64,000 nt of DNA from Cronobacter turicensis z3032 (GCA_000027065.2 FN543093.2:186001-250000); one strand, 5' to 3'. Positions 18,939 through 29,769 are shown, numbered from the stretch's first letter. The notes: generated by a model not told the origin, from the letters alone. Numbers and translations: made by a program.

Positions 18939-20156
18939 ATGCAAAATCACGGCATCAAAAAAGTTGTTCTCGCTTACTCCGGCGGCCTCGATACCTCTGC
19001 CATCATTCCGTGGCTGAAAGAAAACTATGAAGGCTGCGACGTGGTCGCCTGCGTGGTCGATATCGGCCAGGATCGTGACGATCTGAAAGGCGTTGAGCAG
19101 AAAGCGCTGCGCTCTGGCGCGTCTGAGTGCTATGTGGTCGATGCGCGTGAAGAGTTCATCAAAGATTACGTTTACCCGGTGCTGCAAACCGGCGCGCTGT
19201 ATGAAGGCAGCTATCTGCTGGGCACCTCAATGGCGCGTCCGCTGATCGCCAAAGCGCTGGTGGACGTGGCGAAGAAAGTCGGCGCCGACGCGCTGTGCCA
19301 CGGCGCGACGGGTAAAGGCAACGACCAGGTGCGTTTCGAATCCGCCTGGGCGGCGCTGGCGCCGCACCTGAAAGTCATCGCCCCGTGGCGTGAGTGGAAC
19401 CTGCGTTCCCGTGAAGCGCTGCTCGATTACCTGAAAGCGCGCGATATCCCGACCACCGCGTCGCTTGAGAAAATCTACAGCCGTGACGAGAACGCCTGGC
19501 ATATCTCTACCGAAGGCGGCGTGCTGGAAAGCCCGTGGAATGCCCCGAACCAGGATTGCTGGGTCTGGACGGTCGATCCTAAAGACGCGCCGGATGAGGC
19601 GGAGCAGGTGACCGTGACCGTTGAGAAAGGCAATGTGGTGGCCGTCAACGGCGAACACCTGACGCCGTTTGGCTGCCTGGAAGTACTGAACAAGATCGGC
19701 GCGAAGCATGGCGTGGGCCGTATCGATATCGTGGAAAACCGCCTGGTGGGCATTAAATCCCGCGGCTGCTACGAAACCCCGGGGGGCACCATCATGATGG
19801 CGGCGCTGCGCGGCGTTGAGCAACTGGTGCTGGATCGCGATAGCTTTAAATGGCGTGAGCAGGTCGGTCTGGAGATGTCTTATGTCGTGTATGACGGTCG
19901 CTGGTTCGCCCCGCTGCGCCAGTCTCTGCAGGCGGCGGCGCAGTCGCTGGCCGAGCAGGTGAGCGGCGAAGTGGTGCTGGAGCTCTATAAAGGCCAGGTG
20001 ACTGCGATTCAGAAGAAATCGACCAACAGCCTGTATAACGAAGAGTTCGCGACCTTCGGCGAAGACGAAGTGTACGATCACAGCCACGCGGGCGGCTTTA
20101 TCCGTCTGTTCTCCCTCTCTTCACGCATCCGTGCGCTGAATGAGCTGAAGAAGTAA
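18939..20156 (+). CDS. argG: Argininosuccinate synthase
   Basis: Joins citrulline and aspartate with ATP. The 405-residue product has the PP-loop [14 protein letters not shown] near the N terminus, [14 protein letters not shown] (about residue 120) and [13 protein letters not shown]. It is the shorter type; E. coli K-12 ArgG is 447 residues and lies far from argCBH. AAAGGAAAC 8 bases before the ATG is a strong ribosome site. Its place inside argCB-H is the arrangement of other gamma-proteobacteria. Confidence 0.96.
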   Translation: MQNHGIKKVVLAYSGGLDTSAIIPWLKENYEGCDVVACVVDIGQDRDDLKGVEQKALRSGASECYVVDAREEFIKDYVYPVLQTGALYEGSYLLGTSMARPLIAKALVDVAKKVGADALCHGATGKGNDQVRFESAWAALAPHLKVIAPWREWNLRSREALLDYLKARDIPTTASLEKIYSRDENAWHISTEGGVLESPWNAPNQDCWVWTVDPKDAPDEAEQVTVTVEKGNVVAVNGEHLTPFGCLEVLNKIGAKHGVGRIDIVENRLVGIKSRGCYETPGGTIMMAALRGVEQLVLDRDSFKWREQVGLEMSYVVYDGRWFAPLRQSLQAAAQSLAEQVSGEVVLELYKGQVTAIQKKSTNSLYNEEFATFGEDEVYDHSHAGGFIRLFSLSSRIRALNELKK

Positions 20157-20173
20157 TCTGCTGTTGCGTGGAT

Positions 20174-20340
20174 GGCGGGTGGCGCTGACGCTTACCCGCC
20201 CTACGCGCGGTAAGCGGGTCACGGGGCAGCAAAGCGGTCCCGTCGCAGAAAAGCAGCACACTATTTGTAGGGCGGGTCACCCCGCCATTTAAGAGATAAC
20301 CAGAACAGTCACAGGGCGGGTAAGCAAAGCGCACCCGCCA
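20174..20340. repeat. Three REP-like repeats between argG and argH
   Basis: Units at 20174-20205, 20267-20287 (short hairpin form) and 20313-20340, in alternating orientation. They fill the 210-base gap inside the operon. Confidence 0.78.
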
Positions 20341-20366
20341 TAGCAAGACAGATAACGGAGCGGATT

Positions 20367-21740
20367 ATGGCACTTTGGGGCGGACGTTTTACTCAGGCGG
20401 CAGACGGGCGGTTTAAACAATTTAATGACTCTCTGCGCTTTGATTACCGACTCGCCGAGCAGGACATTATCGGTTCCGTGGCCTGGTCTAAAGCGCTGGT
20501 TACCGTCGGCGTGCTGACCGCGCAGGAGCAAAGCCAGCTCGAAGGCGCGCTCAATACGCTGCTGGAAGAGGTGCTGGAAAACCCGCACGCGATTCTGGAA
20601 AGCGACGCGGAAGATATTCACAGCTGGGTGGAAGGCAAGCTTATCGACAAAGTCGGCCCGCTCGGCAAAAAACTCCATACCGGACGCAGCCGTAACGATC
20701 AGGTCGCGACTGACCTGAAACTCTGGTGTAAAACCCAGGTGCATGCGCTGCTGAGCGCCACGCGTCAGCTCCAGCAGGCGCTGGTCGTCACCGCCGAAGA
20801 AAATCAGGACGCGGTGATGCCGGGTTACACCCACCTGCAACGCGCACAGCCGGTGACGTTCGCGCACTGGTGCCTGGCGTATGTCGAAATGCTGGCGCGT
20901 GATGAAAGCCGCCTGAAGGATACGCTGAAACGTCTCGACGTCAGTCCGCTCGGCAGCGGCGCGCTCGCCGGGACGGCGTATGAGATTGACCGTGAGCAAC
21001 TGGCGGGCTGGCTCGGCTTCGCCAGCGCCACCCGCAATAGTCTGGACAGCGTTTCCGATCGTGACCATGTGCTGGAATTGCTGTCGGATGCCGCCATCAG
21101 CATGGTGCATCTGTCGCGCTTCGCGGAAGACCTGATTTTCTTTAACTCCGGCGAAGCGGGCTTTGTCGAGCTCTCCGATCGCGTGACGTCCGGCTCCTCG
21201 TTAATGCCGCAGAAGAAAAACCCGGACGCGCTGGAGCTGATTCGCGGCAAGTGCGGCCGCGTGCAGGGCGCGCTCACCGGCATGATGATGACGCTGAAAG
21301 GCCTGCCGCTCGCGTACAACAAAGATATGCAGGAAGATAAAGAAGGGTTGTTCGACGCGCTCGACACCTGGCTCGACTGTCTGCATATGGCGGCGCTGGT
21401 GCTGGACGGCATTCAGGTGAAACGTCCGCGCTGCCAGGAAGCCGCGCAGCAGGGCTACGCCAACGCCACGGAGCTGGCGGATTATCTGGTCGCCAAAGGC
21501 GTCCCGTTCCGCGAAGCGCACCACATTGTGGGCGAGGCGGTGGTGGAGGCGATTCGTCAGGGCAAACCGCTGGAAGATTTGACGCTCGCCGACCTGCAAA
21601 AATTCAGCCCGGTAATCAATGACGACGTTTACCCGGTGCTGTCGCTTCAGTCTTGTCTCGACAAGCGAGCAGCGCAGGGCGGCGTCTCGCCGGTACAGGT
21701 GGCGCAGGCGATTAGCGCGGCGAAAGCGCGACTGGCGTAA
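20367..21740 (+). CDS. argH: Argininosuccinate lyase
   Basis: Last step of arginine synthesis, splitting argininosuccinate into arginine and fumarate. The 457 residues equal E. coli ArgH. Superfamily motifs: [31 protein letters not shown] with the catalytic His, and the signature [20 protein letters not shown] (about residues 278-297). The start follows ACGGAG by a suitable gap. It lies downstream of argG across a repeat-filled gap and is probably still cotranscribed. Confidence 0.97.
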   Translation: MALWGGRFTQAADGRFKQFNDSLRFDYRLAEQDIIGSVAWSKALVTVGVLTAQEQSQLEGALNTLLEEVLENPHAILESDAEDIHSWVEGKLIDKVGPLGKKLHTGRSRNDQVATDLKLWCKTQVHALLSATRQLQQALVVTAEENQDAVMPGYTHLQRAQPVTFAHWCLAYVEMLARDESRLKDTLKRLDVSPLGSGALAGTAYEIDREQLAGWLGFASATRNSLDSVSDRDHVLELLSDAAISMVHLSRFAEDLIFFNSGEAGFVELSDRVTSGSSLMPQKKNPDALELIRGKCGRVQGALTGMMMTLKGLPLAYNKDMQEDKEGLFDALDTWLDCLHMAALVLDGIQVKRPRCQEAAQQGYANATELADYLVAKGVPFREAHHIVGEAVVEAIRQGKPLEDLTLADLQKFSPVINDDVYPVLSLQSCLDKRAAQGGVSPVQVAQAISAAKARLA

Positions 21741-21756
21741 GCGTTACTGGCAGGAG

Positions 21757-21788
21757 AAAGCCCGGCGGATGTCGGGCTTTTTTTTATG
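21757..21788 (+). terminator. Terminator of argCBGH
   Basis: AAAGCCCG (21757-21764) pairs with CGGGCTTT (21773-21780), followed by a long T run. Confidence 0.9.
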
Positions 21789-21820
21789 GGCGCCCGAAAT
21801 ACATTCCCGAAAAATGGGCA

Positions 21821-21938
21821 AAAAAAAGCGGACTTACTGTCCGCTAAATAGTTCACGTTGGCTTTAGTTATACGGCTAACAGAGAGACTCTGTTTGCGGG
21901 TTATCACCCAGTGAGGGTAACGAGTGATGTTCTCCGCG
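21821..21938 (-). ncRNA. oxyS: OxyS small RNA
   Basis: On the minus strand the segment AACTAAAGCCAACGTGAAC is identical to the E. coli OxyS linker used for Hfq binding. It is followed by a terminator hairpin AGCGGAC/GTCCGCT and eight T. The position, between argH and oxyR and divergent from oxyR, is that of oxyS. The 5' half has diverged. The 5' end is estimated from the AATAAT -10-like box (about 21948-21953) and could be off by several bases. OxyS is induced by OxyR on peroxide and acts as an antisense regulator. Confidence 0.85.
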
Positions 21939-21966
21939 GCTGAGGCTATTATTCACTTTCGGGCTT

Positions 21967-22013
21967 GATAGGGATAATCGTTGGTTGCTATGCTATCTAT
22001 CGCCATGAACTAT
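21967..22013. promoter_or_regulatory. OxyR-binding region between oxyS and oxyR
   Basis: GATAG (21967-21971) and downstream CTAT units (21988, 21993, 21997, 22010) form a region like the E. coli oxyR-oxyS site, which activates oxyS and represses oxyR. The ATAG-N7-CTAT register is only partly kept. Confidence 0.5.
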
Positions 22014-22034
22014 CATGGCGGCGGAGGATGAAGA

Positions 22035-22952
22035 ATGAATATTCGTGATCTTGAATACCTGGTGGCCCTTGCCGAACATCGCCATTTCCGGCGTGCGGCG
22101 GACGCCTGCCACGTGAGTCAGCCAACCCTGAGCGGTCAAATCCGCAAGCTTGAAGATGAACTCGGCGTGATGCTGCTGGAACGCACCAGCCGCAAAGTGC
22201 TGTTCACACAGGCGGGACTGCTGCTGGTAGACCAGGCGCGTACCGTTTTACGTGAAGTCAAAGTGCTTAAAGAGATGGCGAGCCAGCAGGGCGAAACCAT
22301 GTCCGGCCCGCTGCATATTGGCCTTATCCCGACCATCAGCCCCTATCTGCTGCCGCAAATCATCCCGATGCTGCATCAGACGTTCCCCAAACTCGAAATG
22401 TATCTGCACGAAGCGCAGACGCATCAGCTGCTGGCCCAGCTCGACAGCGGCAAGCTCGACTGCGCGATCCTGGCGCTGGTAAAAGAGAGCGAAGCCTTTA
22501 TCGAAGTGCCGCTGTTTGACGAGCCGATGCTGCTGGCGGTCTATGAAGATCATCCGTGGGCCGGACGCGAGCGCGTGCCGATGGGCGAACTGGCCGGCGA
22601 AAAACTGCTGATGCTGGAAGACGGCCACTGCCTGCGCGATCAGGCGATGGGCTTCTGCTTCGAAGCGGGCGCGGACGAAGATACGCATTTCCGCGCGACC
22701 AGCCTTGAAACGCTGCGCAATATGGTGGCGGCAGGCAGCGGCATTACGCTTTTGCCTGCGCTCGCCGTACCGCCGGAACGCCATCGCGACGGCGTCGTTT
22801 ACCTGCCCTGCGTGAAACCGGAGCCGCGACGCACCATCGGTCTGGTGTATCGTCCGGGCTCGCCGTTGCGTAGCCGCTATGAGCAGCTCGCAGAGGCCAT
22901 CCGCAAACAGATGGATGGCCGTTTCGACAGCGCGTTAAAACAGGCGGTTTAA
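22035..22952 (+). CDS. oxyR: LysR-type peroxide sensor OxyR
   Basis: Transcription factor activated by hydrogen peroxide through a disulfide. The 305 residues match E. coli OxyR. It has an N-terminal winged helix ([20 protein letters not shown]) and the redox pair in [16 protein letters not shown], at Cys199 and Cys208. GGAGGATGAAG just before the ATG is a strong ribosome site. The stop codon lies within the end of convergent sthA, an 18-base overlap. Confidence 0.98.
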   Translation: MNIRDLEYLVALAEHRHFRRAADACHVSQPTLSGQIRKLEDELGVMLLERTSRKVLFTQAGLLLVDQARTVLREVKVLKEMASQQGETMSGPLHIGLIPTISPYLLPQIIPMLHQTFPKLEMYLHEAQTHQLLAQLDSGKLDCAILALVKESEAFIEVPLFDEPMLLAVYEDHPWAGRERVPMGELAGEKLLMLEDGHCLRDQAMGFCFEAGADEDTHFRATSLETLRNMVAAGSGITLLPALAVPPERHRDGVVYLPCVKPEPRRTIGLVYRPGSPLRSRYEQLAEAIRKQMDGRFDSALKQAV

Positions 22953-24335
22953 GCCGTTCAGCGCGGCGACCCGATAGGCTTCCGCCATGGTCGGGTAGTT
23001 AAAGGTGGTGTTAACGAAGTACTCAATGGTGTTACCGCCACCTTTCTGCTCCATAATCGCCTGGCCGATATGAATAATCTCGGCCGCGCGCTCCCCAAAG
23101 CAGTGAATGCCCAGAATCTCTTTGGTTTCGCGGTGGAACAAAATCTTCAGCGTGCCCACGTTCATCCCCACGATTTGCGCGCGCGCCAGATGCTTAAACT
23201 GCGCACGACCCACTTCGTAAGGCACTTTCATGGCGGTGAGCTGCTGTTCGGTTTTGCCGACGGAGCTGATTTCCGGAATGGTATAGATGCCGGTCGGAAT
23301 ATCTTCCACCAGATGCGCCGACGCCACGCCTTTCACCAGCGCCTGCGCGGCGATGCGGCCCTGATCGTAGGCGGCGGAAGCCAGGCTCGGATAACCGATG
23401 ACATCGCCCACGGCGTAGATGTGCGGCAGCGCGGTCTGGTACATGCTGTTCACTTTCAGCAGCCCGCGGCCATCGGCCTCAAGACCGATATTCTCCAGCG
23501 CCAGCGAATCGGTGTTGCCGGTGCGTCCGTTCGCATAGAGCAGACAGTCGGCTTTCACTTTTTTGCCTGACTTCAGGTGCACAATCACGCCATCGTCCAC
23601 GCCTTCGATGCGCTCATACTCTTCGTTGTGGCGAATCACCACGCCGCTGTTCCAGAAGTGGTATGAAAGCGAATCTGACATCTCCTGATCGAGGAACGCC
23701 AGCAGACGGTCGCGGGTGTTGATGAGATCCACCTTGACGTTCATGCCGCGGAAAATCGACGCGTACTCACAGCCGATGACGCCCGCGCCGTAAATAATCA
23801 CGTGGCGCGGCTCATGATGCATGCTGAGAATGGAGTCGCTGTCGTAGATGCGCGAGTGGTTGAAATCCACATCGTCCGGGTGATAGGGACGCGAGCCGCA
23901 GGCAATCACAAATTTCTCGGCGGTGAGGGTCTCTATCGAGCCGTCCTGGCAGGTGAGCTCAATCGTGTGTTCATCAATAAAACGCGCGTCGCCCTGCAGG
24001 ATCTGGCAGCGGTTGCGCTCATAAAAGCCCTGGCGCATGTTGGTCTGCTGATTGATCACGTTGTCGGCGTGGTTAAGGATGTCGGCGAAAGAGGAACGGA
24101 GAGGACGGGAGTGGGCGCTGTATAACGGGTTCTGGTTAAATTCAATGATACGGCTGACGGCGTGGCGTAGCGCTTTCGACGGGATGGTGCCCCAGTGGGT
24201 GCAACCGCCGCCGACATTATGGTAGCGCTCTATCACGGCTACCGTGGCGCCCTGTTTCACCAGGCCCATTGCAGCACCTTCGCCGCCGGGACCAGAGCCA
24301 ATCACTATTACATCATAATCGTAGGTTTGTGGCAT
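22935..24335 (-). CDS. sthA: Soluble pyridine nucleotide transhydrogenase
   Basis: Cytoplasmic flavoprotein that transfers reducing equivalents from NADPH to NAD. The 466 residues match E. coli SthA (UdhA). It has the FAD start [19 protein letters not shown], the NAD region [31 protein letters not shown] and the C-terminal dimer region. The first active-site cysteine of the disulfide reductase family is replaced ([13 protein letters not shown] has one Cys only), as expected for this enzyme. The start MPQTYDYD matches; the frame is open upstream to 24362. Divergent from fabR. Confidence 0.97.
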   Translation of the reverse strand: MPQTYDYDVIVIGSGPGGEGAAMGLVKQGATVAVIERYHNVGGGCTHWGTIPSKALRHAVSRIIEFNQNPLYSAHSRPLRSSFADILNHADNVINQQTNMRQGFYERNRCQILQGDARFIDEHTIELTCQDGSIETLTAEKFVIACGSRPYHPDDVDFNHSRIYDSDSILSMHHEPRHVIIYGAGVIGCEYASIFRGMNVKVDLINTRDRLLAFLDQEMSDSLSYHFWNSGVVIRHNEEYERIEGVDDGVIVHLKSGKKVKADCLLYANGRTGNTDSLALENIGLEADGRGLLKVNSMYQTALPHIYAVGDVIGYPSLASAAYDQGRIAAQALVKGVASAHLVEDIPTGIYTIPEISSVGKTEQQLTAMKVPYEVGRAQFKHLARAQIVGMNVGTLKILFHRETKEILGIHCFGERAAEIIHIGQAIMEQKGGGNTIEYFVNTTFNYPTMAEAYRVAALNGLNRLF

Positions 24336-24531
24336 GGTAAGGCTTACCTTGTTCTTATACATAAAAGCAACAGAATAGTAACATCACCCAAAGAATAACC
24401 CAATTCTCGCTGTGCGTTTTGCCATCTCTGGTAGCCTGCATTTCGTAAACAATCATTCACAATCCGTTATAAACCCGGTAGTTTTAAAACTGGTATAGTG
24501 CCGTTTCAACAGGAAGGAAGCAGGCAAGGTG

Positions 24532-25167
24532 ATGGGCGTCAGAGCGCAACAGAAAGAACGAACCCGGCGGTCGCTGGTGGAAGCCGCGTTTAGCCAGCTA
24601 AGCGCGGAAAGAAGTTTCGCCAGCCTGAGCCTGCGCGAAGTGGCGCGCGAGGCGGGCATTGCGCCGACCTCGTTTTACCGGCACTTTCGCGACGTGGATG
24701 AGCTGGGCCTGACGATGGTGGATGAAAGTGGTCTGATGCTGCGCCAGTTGATGCGCCAGGCGCGCCAGCGTATCGCCAAAGGCGGCAGCGTGATCCGCAC
24801 GTCGGTTTCCACCTTTATGGAGTTTATCGGCAACAACCCGAACGCGTTCCGGCTGCTGCTGCGCGAGCGCTCCGGCACGTCAGCGGCGTTTCGCGCCGCG
24901 GTGGCGCGTGAAATCCAGCATTTCATCGCGGAACTTGCCGATTATCTGGAACACGAAAATCATATGCCGCGCGCGTTTACCGAGGCTCAGGCGGAGGCGA
25001 TGGTGACCATTGTCTTTAGCGCTGGCGCAGAAGCGCTGGACGTGAGCCCGGAACAGCGCGGGCAATTAGAAGAGCGACTGGTCTTGCAGCTGCGCATGAT
25101 TTCTAAAGGCGCTTACTACTGGTACCGTCGTGAGCAAGAAAAGATGGCGCAAAATTCCGATAAGTGA
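24532..25167 (+). CDS. fabR: TetR-family unsaturated fatty acid repressor
   Basis: FabR represses fabA and fabB according to the unsaturated acyl pool. The 211-residue product has a TetR helix-turn-helix ([20 protein letters not shown], about residues 25-45) and a helical ligand domain nearly identical to E. coli; only the extreme C terminus differs. The GTG at 24529 is a possible alternative; I took the adjacent ATG. A TATAGT box (24494-24499) lies upstream. yijD follows after 10 bases. Confidence 0.96.
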   Translation: MGVRAQQKERTRRSLVEAAFSQLSAERSFASLSLREVAREAGIAPTSFYRHFRDVDELGLTMVDESGLMLRQLMRQARQRIAKGGSVIRTSVSTFMEFIGNNPNAFRLLLRERSGTSAAFRAAVAREIQHFIAELADYLEHENHMPRAFTEAQAEAMVTIVFSAGAEALDVSPEQRGQLEERLVLQLRMISKGAYYWYRREQEKMAQNSDK

Positions 25168-25177
25168 AGGACGAGCA

Positions 25178-25537
25178 ATGAGAACCACGACACAAGAAAA
25201 GGGTACGCTGCTGCTGGCGCTGATCGCCGGTCTGTCGATTAACGGCACCTGTGCGGCGCTGTTTAGCTCCATCGTGCCTTTCTCGATTTTCCCGATTATT
25301 TCGCTGGCGCTGACGGTTTACTGTCTGCATCAGCGCTACCTTAACCGCACGATGCCGGTGGGCCTGCCAGGCATCGCCGCCGCCTGTTTTATTCTGGGCG
25401 TATTGCTTTATAGCGCCGTGGTGCGCGCCGAGTATCCGGCGATTGGTTCTAACTTCCTGCCGTCGGTGCTGTCGGTGGTGCTTCTGTTCTGGATTGGTTT
25501 TCGCCTGCGTCGGCGCAAAGCGCGCTACGAAGAGTGA
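25178..25537 (+). CDS. yijD: Inner membrane protein YijD, DUF1422 type
   Basis: A 119-residue protein with four hydrophobic stretches (about residues 8-28, 30-48, 60-80, 90-110) and an Arg/Lys-rich C-terminal tail ([11 protein letters not shown]). The core, [16 protein letters not shown] and [18 protein letters not shown], matches E. coli YijD of the same length. The function is unknown. It follows fabR in one operon, which may hint at a link to membrane lipid composition; that is inference only. GAAGGACGAGCA precedes the ATG. Confidence 0.93.
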   Translation: MRTTTQEKGTLLLALIAGLSINGTCAALFSSIVPFSIFPIISLALTVYCLHQRYLNRTMPVGLPGIAAACFILGVLLYSAVVRAEYPAIGSNFLPSVLSVVLLFWIGFRLRRRKARYEE

Positions 25538-25540
25538 AGA

Positions 25541-25565
25541 AAAGGGCGCCGCGGCGCCCTTTTTT
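25541..25565. terminator. Bidirectional terminator between yijD and trmA
   Basis: AAAGGGCGCC (25541-25550), GC, GGCGCCCTTT: a GC-rich stem with A and T tails. The T run touches the trmA stop codon. Confidence 0.9.
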
Positions 25566-26667
25566 ATGAGCGACGCGTTAACAGTACGCCGCATTCCATA
25601 TGGTGGGTGTAAGGGAACTGATCGAACAGCGCGAGGCGCTCGACGCGGTGCGTCTGGCTCAGCGTTTCGAGGTTTTCACAAAGCGTCTGCGGGTTGCAGG
25701 AGATATAAAGGATGCGCGGATACGCCTGCACCATTTTTACCGTCTCCTGATCCAGCCCGCTGCGCGGCGGATCGACGAAGATCGTCTCGCACTGGTAGCT
25801 TTTCAGATCAACTCCCTGCAGGCGGTTAAATTCACGCACGCCGTTCATCGCCTGAGTAAATTCTTCCGCCGCCATGCGGATAATCTGCACGTTGTCGATG
25901 TGGTTGGCCGCAATGTTGTACTGCGCGGCGGCGACGGACGGCTTGGCGATTTCCGTCGCCAGGACGCGGTTAAAGTTGCGCGCCAGCGCCAGCGAGAAGT
26001 TGCCGTTACCGCAGTAGAGCTCCAGTAGATCGCCTTTTGAACCCAGGGTGGCATCCAGCGCCCACTCCAGCATATGAATGTTCATCGCCGCGTTCGGCTG
26101 GGTAAAGCTGTTCTCCACCTGGCGATAAATCATCTCTGTGCCCGCCACCGGCAGGCGCTCGTCGATGTAGTCCTGATCGAGCATGATTTTGGTTTTCGTC
26201 GCGCGGCCGATGAAGTGCACGTCAAAACCGTCGGCGCGTAGCGCATCGCGAAGACGCGTCGCCTCTTCACGCCAGTCGTCACCCAGCGCGCGGTGATAAA
26301 GCAGCGAGACAACCGCCTGCTGGCTGCGGGTGGTCAGGTAGTCAATCTGGAACAGCTTATGGCGCAGCGTACGGTTGCCGCGAATTCCCTCGATCATGCG
26401 CGGCATCAGGGCGTTAATCAGCTCGCTCGCCGCCGGGAAACTGTCGACGCGAATGCGGCTGCGGGTCTCCTGATCGAAAATGATGTGGTAAAGGTCGTCG
26501 CCGTCATGCCAGAGGCGGAACTCGGCGCGCATGCGGTAGTGGCTTACCGGCGAGCGGAACACCTCCGGCGCTGGCGCAGCGAAAGGCGCCATCATGCTTT
26601 GCAGGCGCTCTGTTTTTTCGGCCAGCTGTGCGTCGTATTGATCGATAGGGAGATGTTCAGGGGTCAT
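25564..26667 (-). CDS. trmA: tRNA (uracil-54-C5)-methyltransferase
   Basis: SAM-dependent enzyme making m5U54 in the T loop of tRNAs and in tmRNA. The 367 residues align with E. coli TrmA (366). Motifs: SAM site [19 protein letters not shown] (about residues 213-231), DPPRSGLDQ, and the catalytic cysteine in YISCNPQTL (about 324), with a final Glu region near HHMECGVLL. The frame is open far upstream, across the btuB riboswitch on the other strand, but homology begins MTPEHLP. AGGA lies 6 bases before that ATG (in CCAGGACGC). Divergent from btuB. Confidence 0.97.
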   Translation of the reverse strand: MTPEHLPIDQYDAQLAEKTERLQSMMAPFAAPAPEVFRSPVSHYRMRAEFRLWHDGDDLYHIIFDQETRSRIRVDSFPAASELINALMPRMIEGIRGNRTLRHKLFQIDYLTTRSQQAVVSLLYHRALGDDWREEATRLRDALRADGFDVHFIGRATKTKIMLDQDYIDERLPVAGTEMIYRQVENSFTQPNAAMNIHMLEWALDATLGSKGDLLELYCGNGNFSLALARNFNRVLATEIAKPSVAAAQYNIAANHIDNVQIIRMAAEEFTQAMNGVREFNRLQGVDLKSYQCETIFVDPPRSGLDQETVKMVQAYPRILYISCNPQTLCENLETLSQTHRVERLALFDQFPYTHHMECGVLLTRRS

Positions 26668-26799
26668 CATGCGTCCTGGGTGATAAAAATTTACGCCGGG
26701 ATTGTAGGGAATGCGGGCGTGATGTCCAGCATTGATTGTTTTTGCATCATTACAGATGGAAGTCTGGACTTCTGTCCGGCGCACCATGTAGCATGCCGT

Positions 26800-27030
26800 C
26801 TCCGGTCTCCTGTGAGTGAAAAGGGAATCCAGTGCAAATCTGGAGCTGACGCGCAGCGGTAAAGACAGGTGGGATGAACGCGTTCGCAGACACTGCCGGC
26901 CTGCCGGTGGGAAGTCCTCATCCGTAACACACCTCCAAGCCCGAAGACCTGCCGGAGTCACGTCGCATCTCGCGCACTTATCGCGTTCTATCAAGTGCGC
27001 CTGCGGCATCCTACAAGTTAAGCGGATGCT
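26800..27030 (+). promoter_or_regulatory. Adenosylcobalamin riboswitch of btuB
   Basis: The aptamer starts at CCGGTCTCCTGTGAG (26802) and closes with GACCTGCCGG (26946-26955). Conserved blocks seen: GGGAATCCAGTGC, GAGCTGACGCGCAGCGGTAA, the B12 box area ACACTGCC, GTGGGAAGTC and CCAAGCCCGAAGACC. The expression platform is GCATCC (27006-27011) pairing with GGATGC (27024-27029), which would hide the ribosome site GGAT. Coenzyme B12 binding should turn btuB translation off. Confidence 0.95.
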
Positions 27031-27040
27031 TACGTTAATG

Positions 27041-28894
27041 ATGATAAAAAAAATCTCGCTGCTGACGGCGCTTTCCGTCACGGCGTTTTCTGGCTGGGCG
27101 CAGGATAGCGGCTCAAATTCTCTGGTGGTGACCGCAAACCGTTTTCAGCAGCCGGTCAATACGGTGCTGGCGCCGATTGATGTTGTGACGCGCGAGCAAA
27201 TTGATAAATGGCAGTCTAAAACGGTGCTGGATGTGTTGCGTCGTTTGCCGGGCGTGGATATTTCGCAAAACGGAGGAATGGGGCAACTCGCTTCCGTGTA
27301 TGTCCGCGGTACGGATTCACGCCATGCGCTCATCTTGATGGACGGCGTACCGGTTTCTCGCCCAAACCTTTCTAACGACTCTAATCTTTATCAAATTCCG
27401 ATCTCGCTGATTCAGCGTATTGAGTTTATTCGCGGGCCGCGTTCTGCGGTGTATGGCTCCGGCGCGATTGGGGGCGTGATTAATATCATCACGCAGAGTG
27501 ATGATGAAGTGTCACGGATTGATGCTGGCGTCGGTTCTAAGGGCTATCAGGAATATTCGGGCACGTTGCGCCAGCGTTTTGGGGATACAGTCGTGACGGC
27601 GATGGGGGCGTATCAGACTACCCATGGATTTAACGTTCAGCCGGGATCGACATGGCGTCATGATAATGACCGCGACGGTTATCGTAATAAAACGTTTTTT
27701 GGCAGCCTTCAGCATCATTTCTCTGACAACGTAGACGGTTTCTTTCGCGGCTATGGCTATGCCAATAACGCCGATTACGATGTGGGCAGCCCACCGTTTT
27801 CCCCGGCGTACAGCGCGGATGAAAACCAGTATGACAATCAGTCATGGGACACCGGATTACGGTATAACGCCGACATCTACTCTTCTCAGCTCATCGCCAG
27901 TTTTCAGAAGCTGAAAAGCTATAACTACAGCAGCCTTTATGGTCGCTACCAGGATGGCACGACGCTTGATCGCATGGAGCAGCGTTATATTCAGTGGGGC
28001 AATAACCTGATTGTCGGTCACGGTTCCGTCAGCGCCGGGGTGGACTGGAAGCAGGAAAAACTCACCTCAGCAACGCAGGCTGATACTGACCGTTATAAAC
28101 GCGATACCACGGGTATTTACCTTACCGGCCAGCAGCAGGTGCTTGAGCACGTCACGCTTGAAGCGTCAGGCCGGGAAGATCATGACGAGCAGTTTGGCTG
28201 GCATGGTACCTGGCAAACCGCGGCAGGGTGGGAGTTTGTTGATGGCTACCGCGCAACCCTTTCATACGGTACCGGTTTTCTGGCGCCAGGCCTGACCCAG
28301 CAGTTTGGGTCACCGCAGTATGGTATTGCGTCCAACCCGAATCTTCAGCCGGAAAAATCCAGACAGTGGGAAGTAGGGATTGAAGGAATCACCGGTCCGC
28401 TGGACTGGCGTTTGTCGACCTGGCGGTACAAGATTGATAACCTGATAAGCTACGACAATGACGCTTATTACAATGTCAAATCAGCCACGATTAAAGGGGT
28501 GGAGTGGACAGGCAATCTGACTACCGGGCCTGTAAGTCATCAGCTTACGTTGCAGTATATCGATCCGCGTGATGATGAAACCCATGAGCGCTTGCAGCGT
28601 CGCGCCAGACAACAAGTGAAATATAATCTCAGCGGTGAAGTCTCAGACTTTGGGTGGGATATCACTTACCAGTATATCGGCGAGCGCGAAGATACTAACT
28701 TTAATACTTTCCCATCAGAAAAAGTGAAGCTTGGCAGCGTCAGCCTGTGGGATGTCGCGGTTTCGTATCCGGTCACCTCTCACCTTACAGTTCGTGGTAA
28801 AATAGCTAATCTGTTCGATAAAGATTACGAGACGGCTTATGGCTACGCTACTGCAGGACGGGAGTACAACTTGTCAGGCAGCTACACCTTCTGA
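27041..28894 (+). CDS. btuB: TonB-dependent vitamin B12 outer membrane receptor
   Basis: Imports cobalamins across the outer membrane with TonB energy; it also serves phages and colicins in relatives. The 617-residue product has a signal peptide ending GWAQ, a TonB box (SLVVTANRF), a plug (about residues 25-155, with [13 protein letters not shown] and [17 protein letters not shown]) and a 22-strand barrel ending NLSGSYTF. Plug and last strands are conserved, but the extracellular loops differ much from E. coli BtuB, and base composition looks lower in GC than neighbours. Start: ATG codons at 27026, 27038 and 27041 are in frame; MIKKIS at 27041 matches the family. It overlaps murI by 56 bases. 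Confidence 0.95.
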   Translation: MIKKISLLTALSVTAFSGWAQDSGSNSLVVTANRFQQPVNTVLAPIDVVTREQIDKWQSKTVLDVLRRLPGVDISQNGGMGQLASVYVRGTDSRHALILMDGVPVSRPNLSNDSNLYQIPISLIQRIEFIRGPRSAVYGSGAIGGVINIITQSDDEVSRIDAGVGSKGYQEYSGTLRQRFGDTVVTAMGAYQTTHGFNVQPGSTWRHDNDRDGYRNKTFFGSLQHHFSDNVDGFFRGYGYANNADYDVGSPPFSPAYSADENQYDNQSWDTGLRYNADIYSSQLIASFQKLKSYNYSSLYGRYQDGTTLDRMEQRYIQWGNNLIVGHGSVSAGVDWKQEKLTSATQADTDRYKRDTTGIYLTGQQQVLEHVTLEASGREDHDEQFGWHGTWQTAAGWEFVDGYRATLSYGTGFLAPGLTQQFGSPQYGIASNPNLQPEKSRQWEVGIEGITGPLDWRLSTWRYKIDNLISYDNDAYYNVKSATIKGVEWTGNLTTGPVSHQLTLQYIDPRDDETHERLQRRARQQVKYNLSGEVSDFGWDITYQYIGEREDTNFNTFPSEKVKLGSVSLWDVAVSYPVTSHLTVRGKIANLFDKDYETAYGYATAGREYNLSGSYTF

Positions 28895-29690
28895 GGCTCG
28901 CCCAACCATACTGGTTTTTGACTCCGGTGTGGGTGGGCTCTCTGTTTATGATGAGATCCGGCATCTCCTGCCGGATCTGCATTACATTTACGCCTTCGAT
29001 AACGTTGCATTTCCTTACGGCGAGAAGAGCGAAGTGTTTATCGTTGAGCGCGTCGTTGAGATTGTTACCGCCGTTCAGGCGCGCTACCCCCTGGCGCTCG
29101 CCGTTATCGCCTGCAACTCCGCCAGTACGGTTTCTCTCCCTGCTCTACGTGAAAAATTCGCGTTTCCTGTTGTGGGCGTGGTGCCTGCTATCAAACCAGC
29201 CGCGCGTCTGACGGCGAACGGCGTGGTGGGGCTGCTGGCGACCCGCGGAACGGTTAAGCGTCCTTATACGCATGAGCTGATTGCGCGCTTCGCCAATGAA
29301 TGTCAGATAGAAATGCTGGGTTCTGCGGAACTGGTGGAAATTGCCGAGGCGAAGCTGCACGGCGAACCGGTTTCGCTGGAGGCGCTGCGCCGCGTGCTGC
29401 GTCCGTGGCTGCGCATGCCGGAGCCGCCAGATACCGTCGTCCTCGGCTGTACGCACTTTCCGTTGCTGGCGGATGAACTGTTGCAGGTTTTGCCGGAAGG
29501 CACCCGACTGGTGGATTCCGGCGCGGCGATTGCGAGACGTACCGCCTGGCTGCTGGAGCATGAAGCGCCGGATGCATGTTCTTTTGATGAGAATATTGCT
29601 TACTGCATGGCATTAACGCCTGAAGTTGCGCAGTTAATGTCCGTTTTGCAGCGTTATGGGTTTAATAAACTCGAAAAATTGCCAGTTTAA
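28839..29690 (+). CDS. murI: Glutamate racemase
   Basis: Makes D-glutamate for peptidoglycan. The 283 residues match E. coli MurI (285). Both catalytic cysteines are present: AVIACNSASTVSLPAL (about residue 92) and VVLGCTHFPLLAD (about 204), with the N-terminal DSGVGGLSVYDEIRHLLP. The E. coli N-terminal extension (MATxLQDG) is kept, which sets the start inside btuB in another frame. Translation is probably coupled to btuB. It is followed directly by the rRNA operon promoters. Confidence 0.97.
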   Translation: MATLLQDGSTTCQAATPSEARPTILVFDSGVGGLSVYDEIRHLLPDLHYIYAFDNVAFPYGEKSEVFIVERVVEIVTAVQARYPLALAVIACNSASTVSLPALREKFAFPVVGVVPAIKPAARLTANGVVGLLATRGTVKRPYTHELIARFANECQIEMLGSAELVEIAEAKLHGEPVSLEALRRVLRPWLRMPEPPDTVVLGCTHFPLLADELLQVLPEGTRLVDSGAAIARRTAWLLEHEAPDACSFDENIAYCMALTPEVAQLMSVLQRYGFNKLEKLPV

Positions 29691-29741
29691 AGGCGTTTTG
29701 CGCAAAAAAGAGACGGTTGAAAACTTTTTTGAAATTAGGGG

Positions 29742-29769
29742 TTGTCAGGCGCAAAGAACTCCCTATAAT
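29742..29769 (+). promoter_or_regulatory. rRNA operon promoter P1
   Basis: TTGTCA (29742-29747), 16 bases, TATAAT (29764-29769), then a GC-rich discriminator (GCGCCTCC). Upstream A and T tracts (29703-29736) form an UP-like element. This is the usual growth-rate-controlled P1. Confidence 0.93.

Noticed and set aside
26668..27081. Long N-terminal extension of trmA on the minus strand
   Set aside because: It would run antisense across the cobalamin riboswitch; homology and the ribosome site place the start at 26667.
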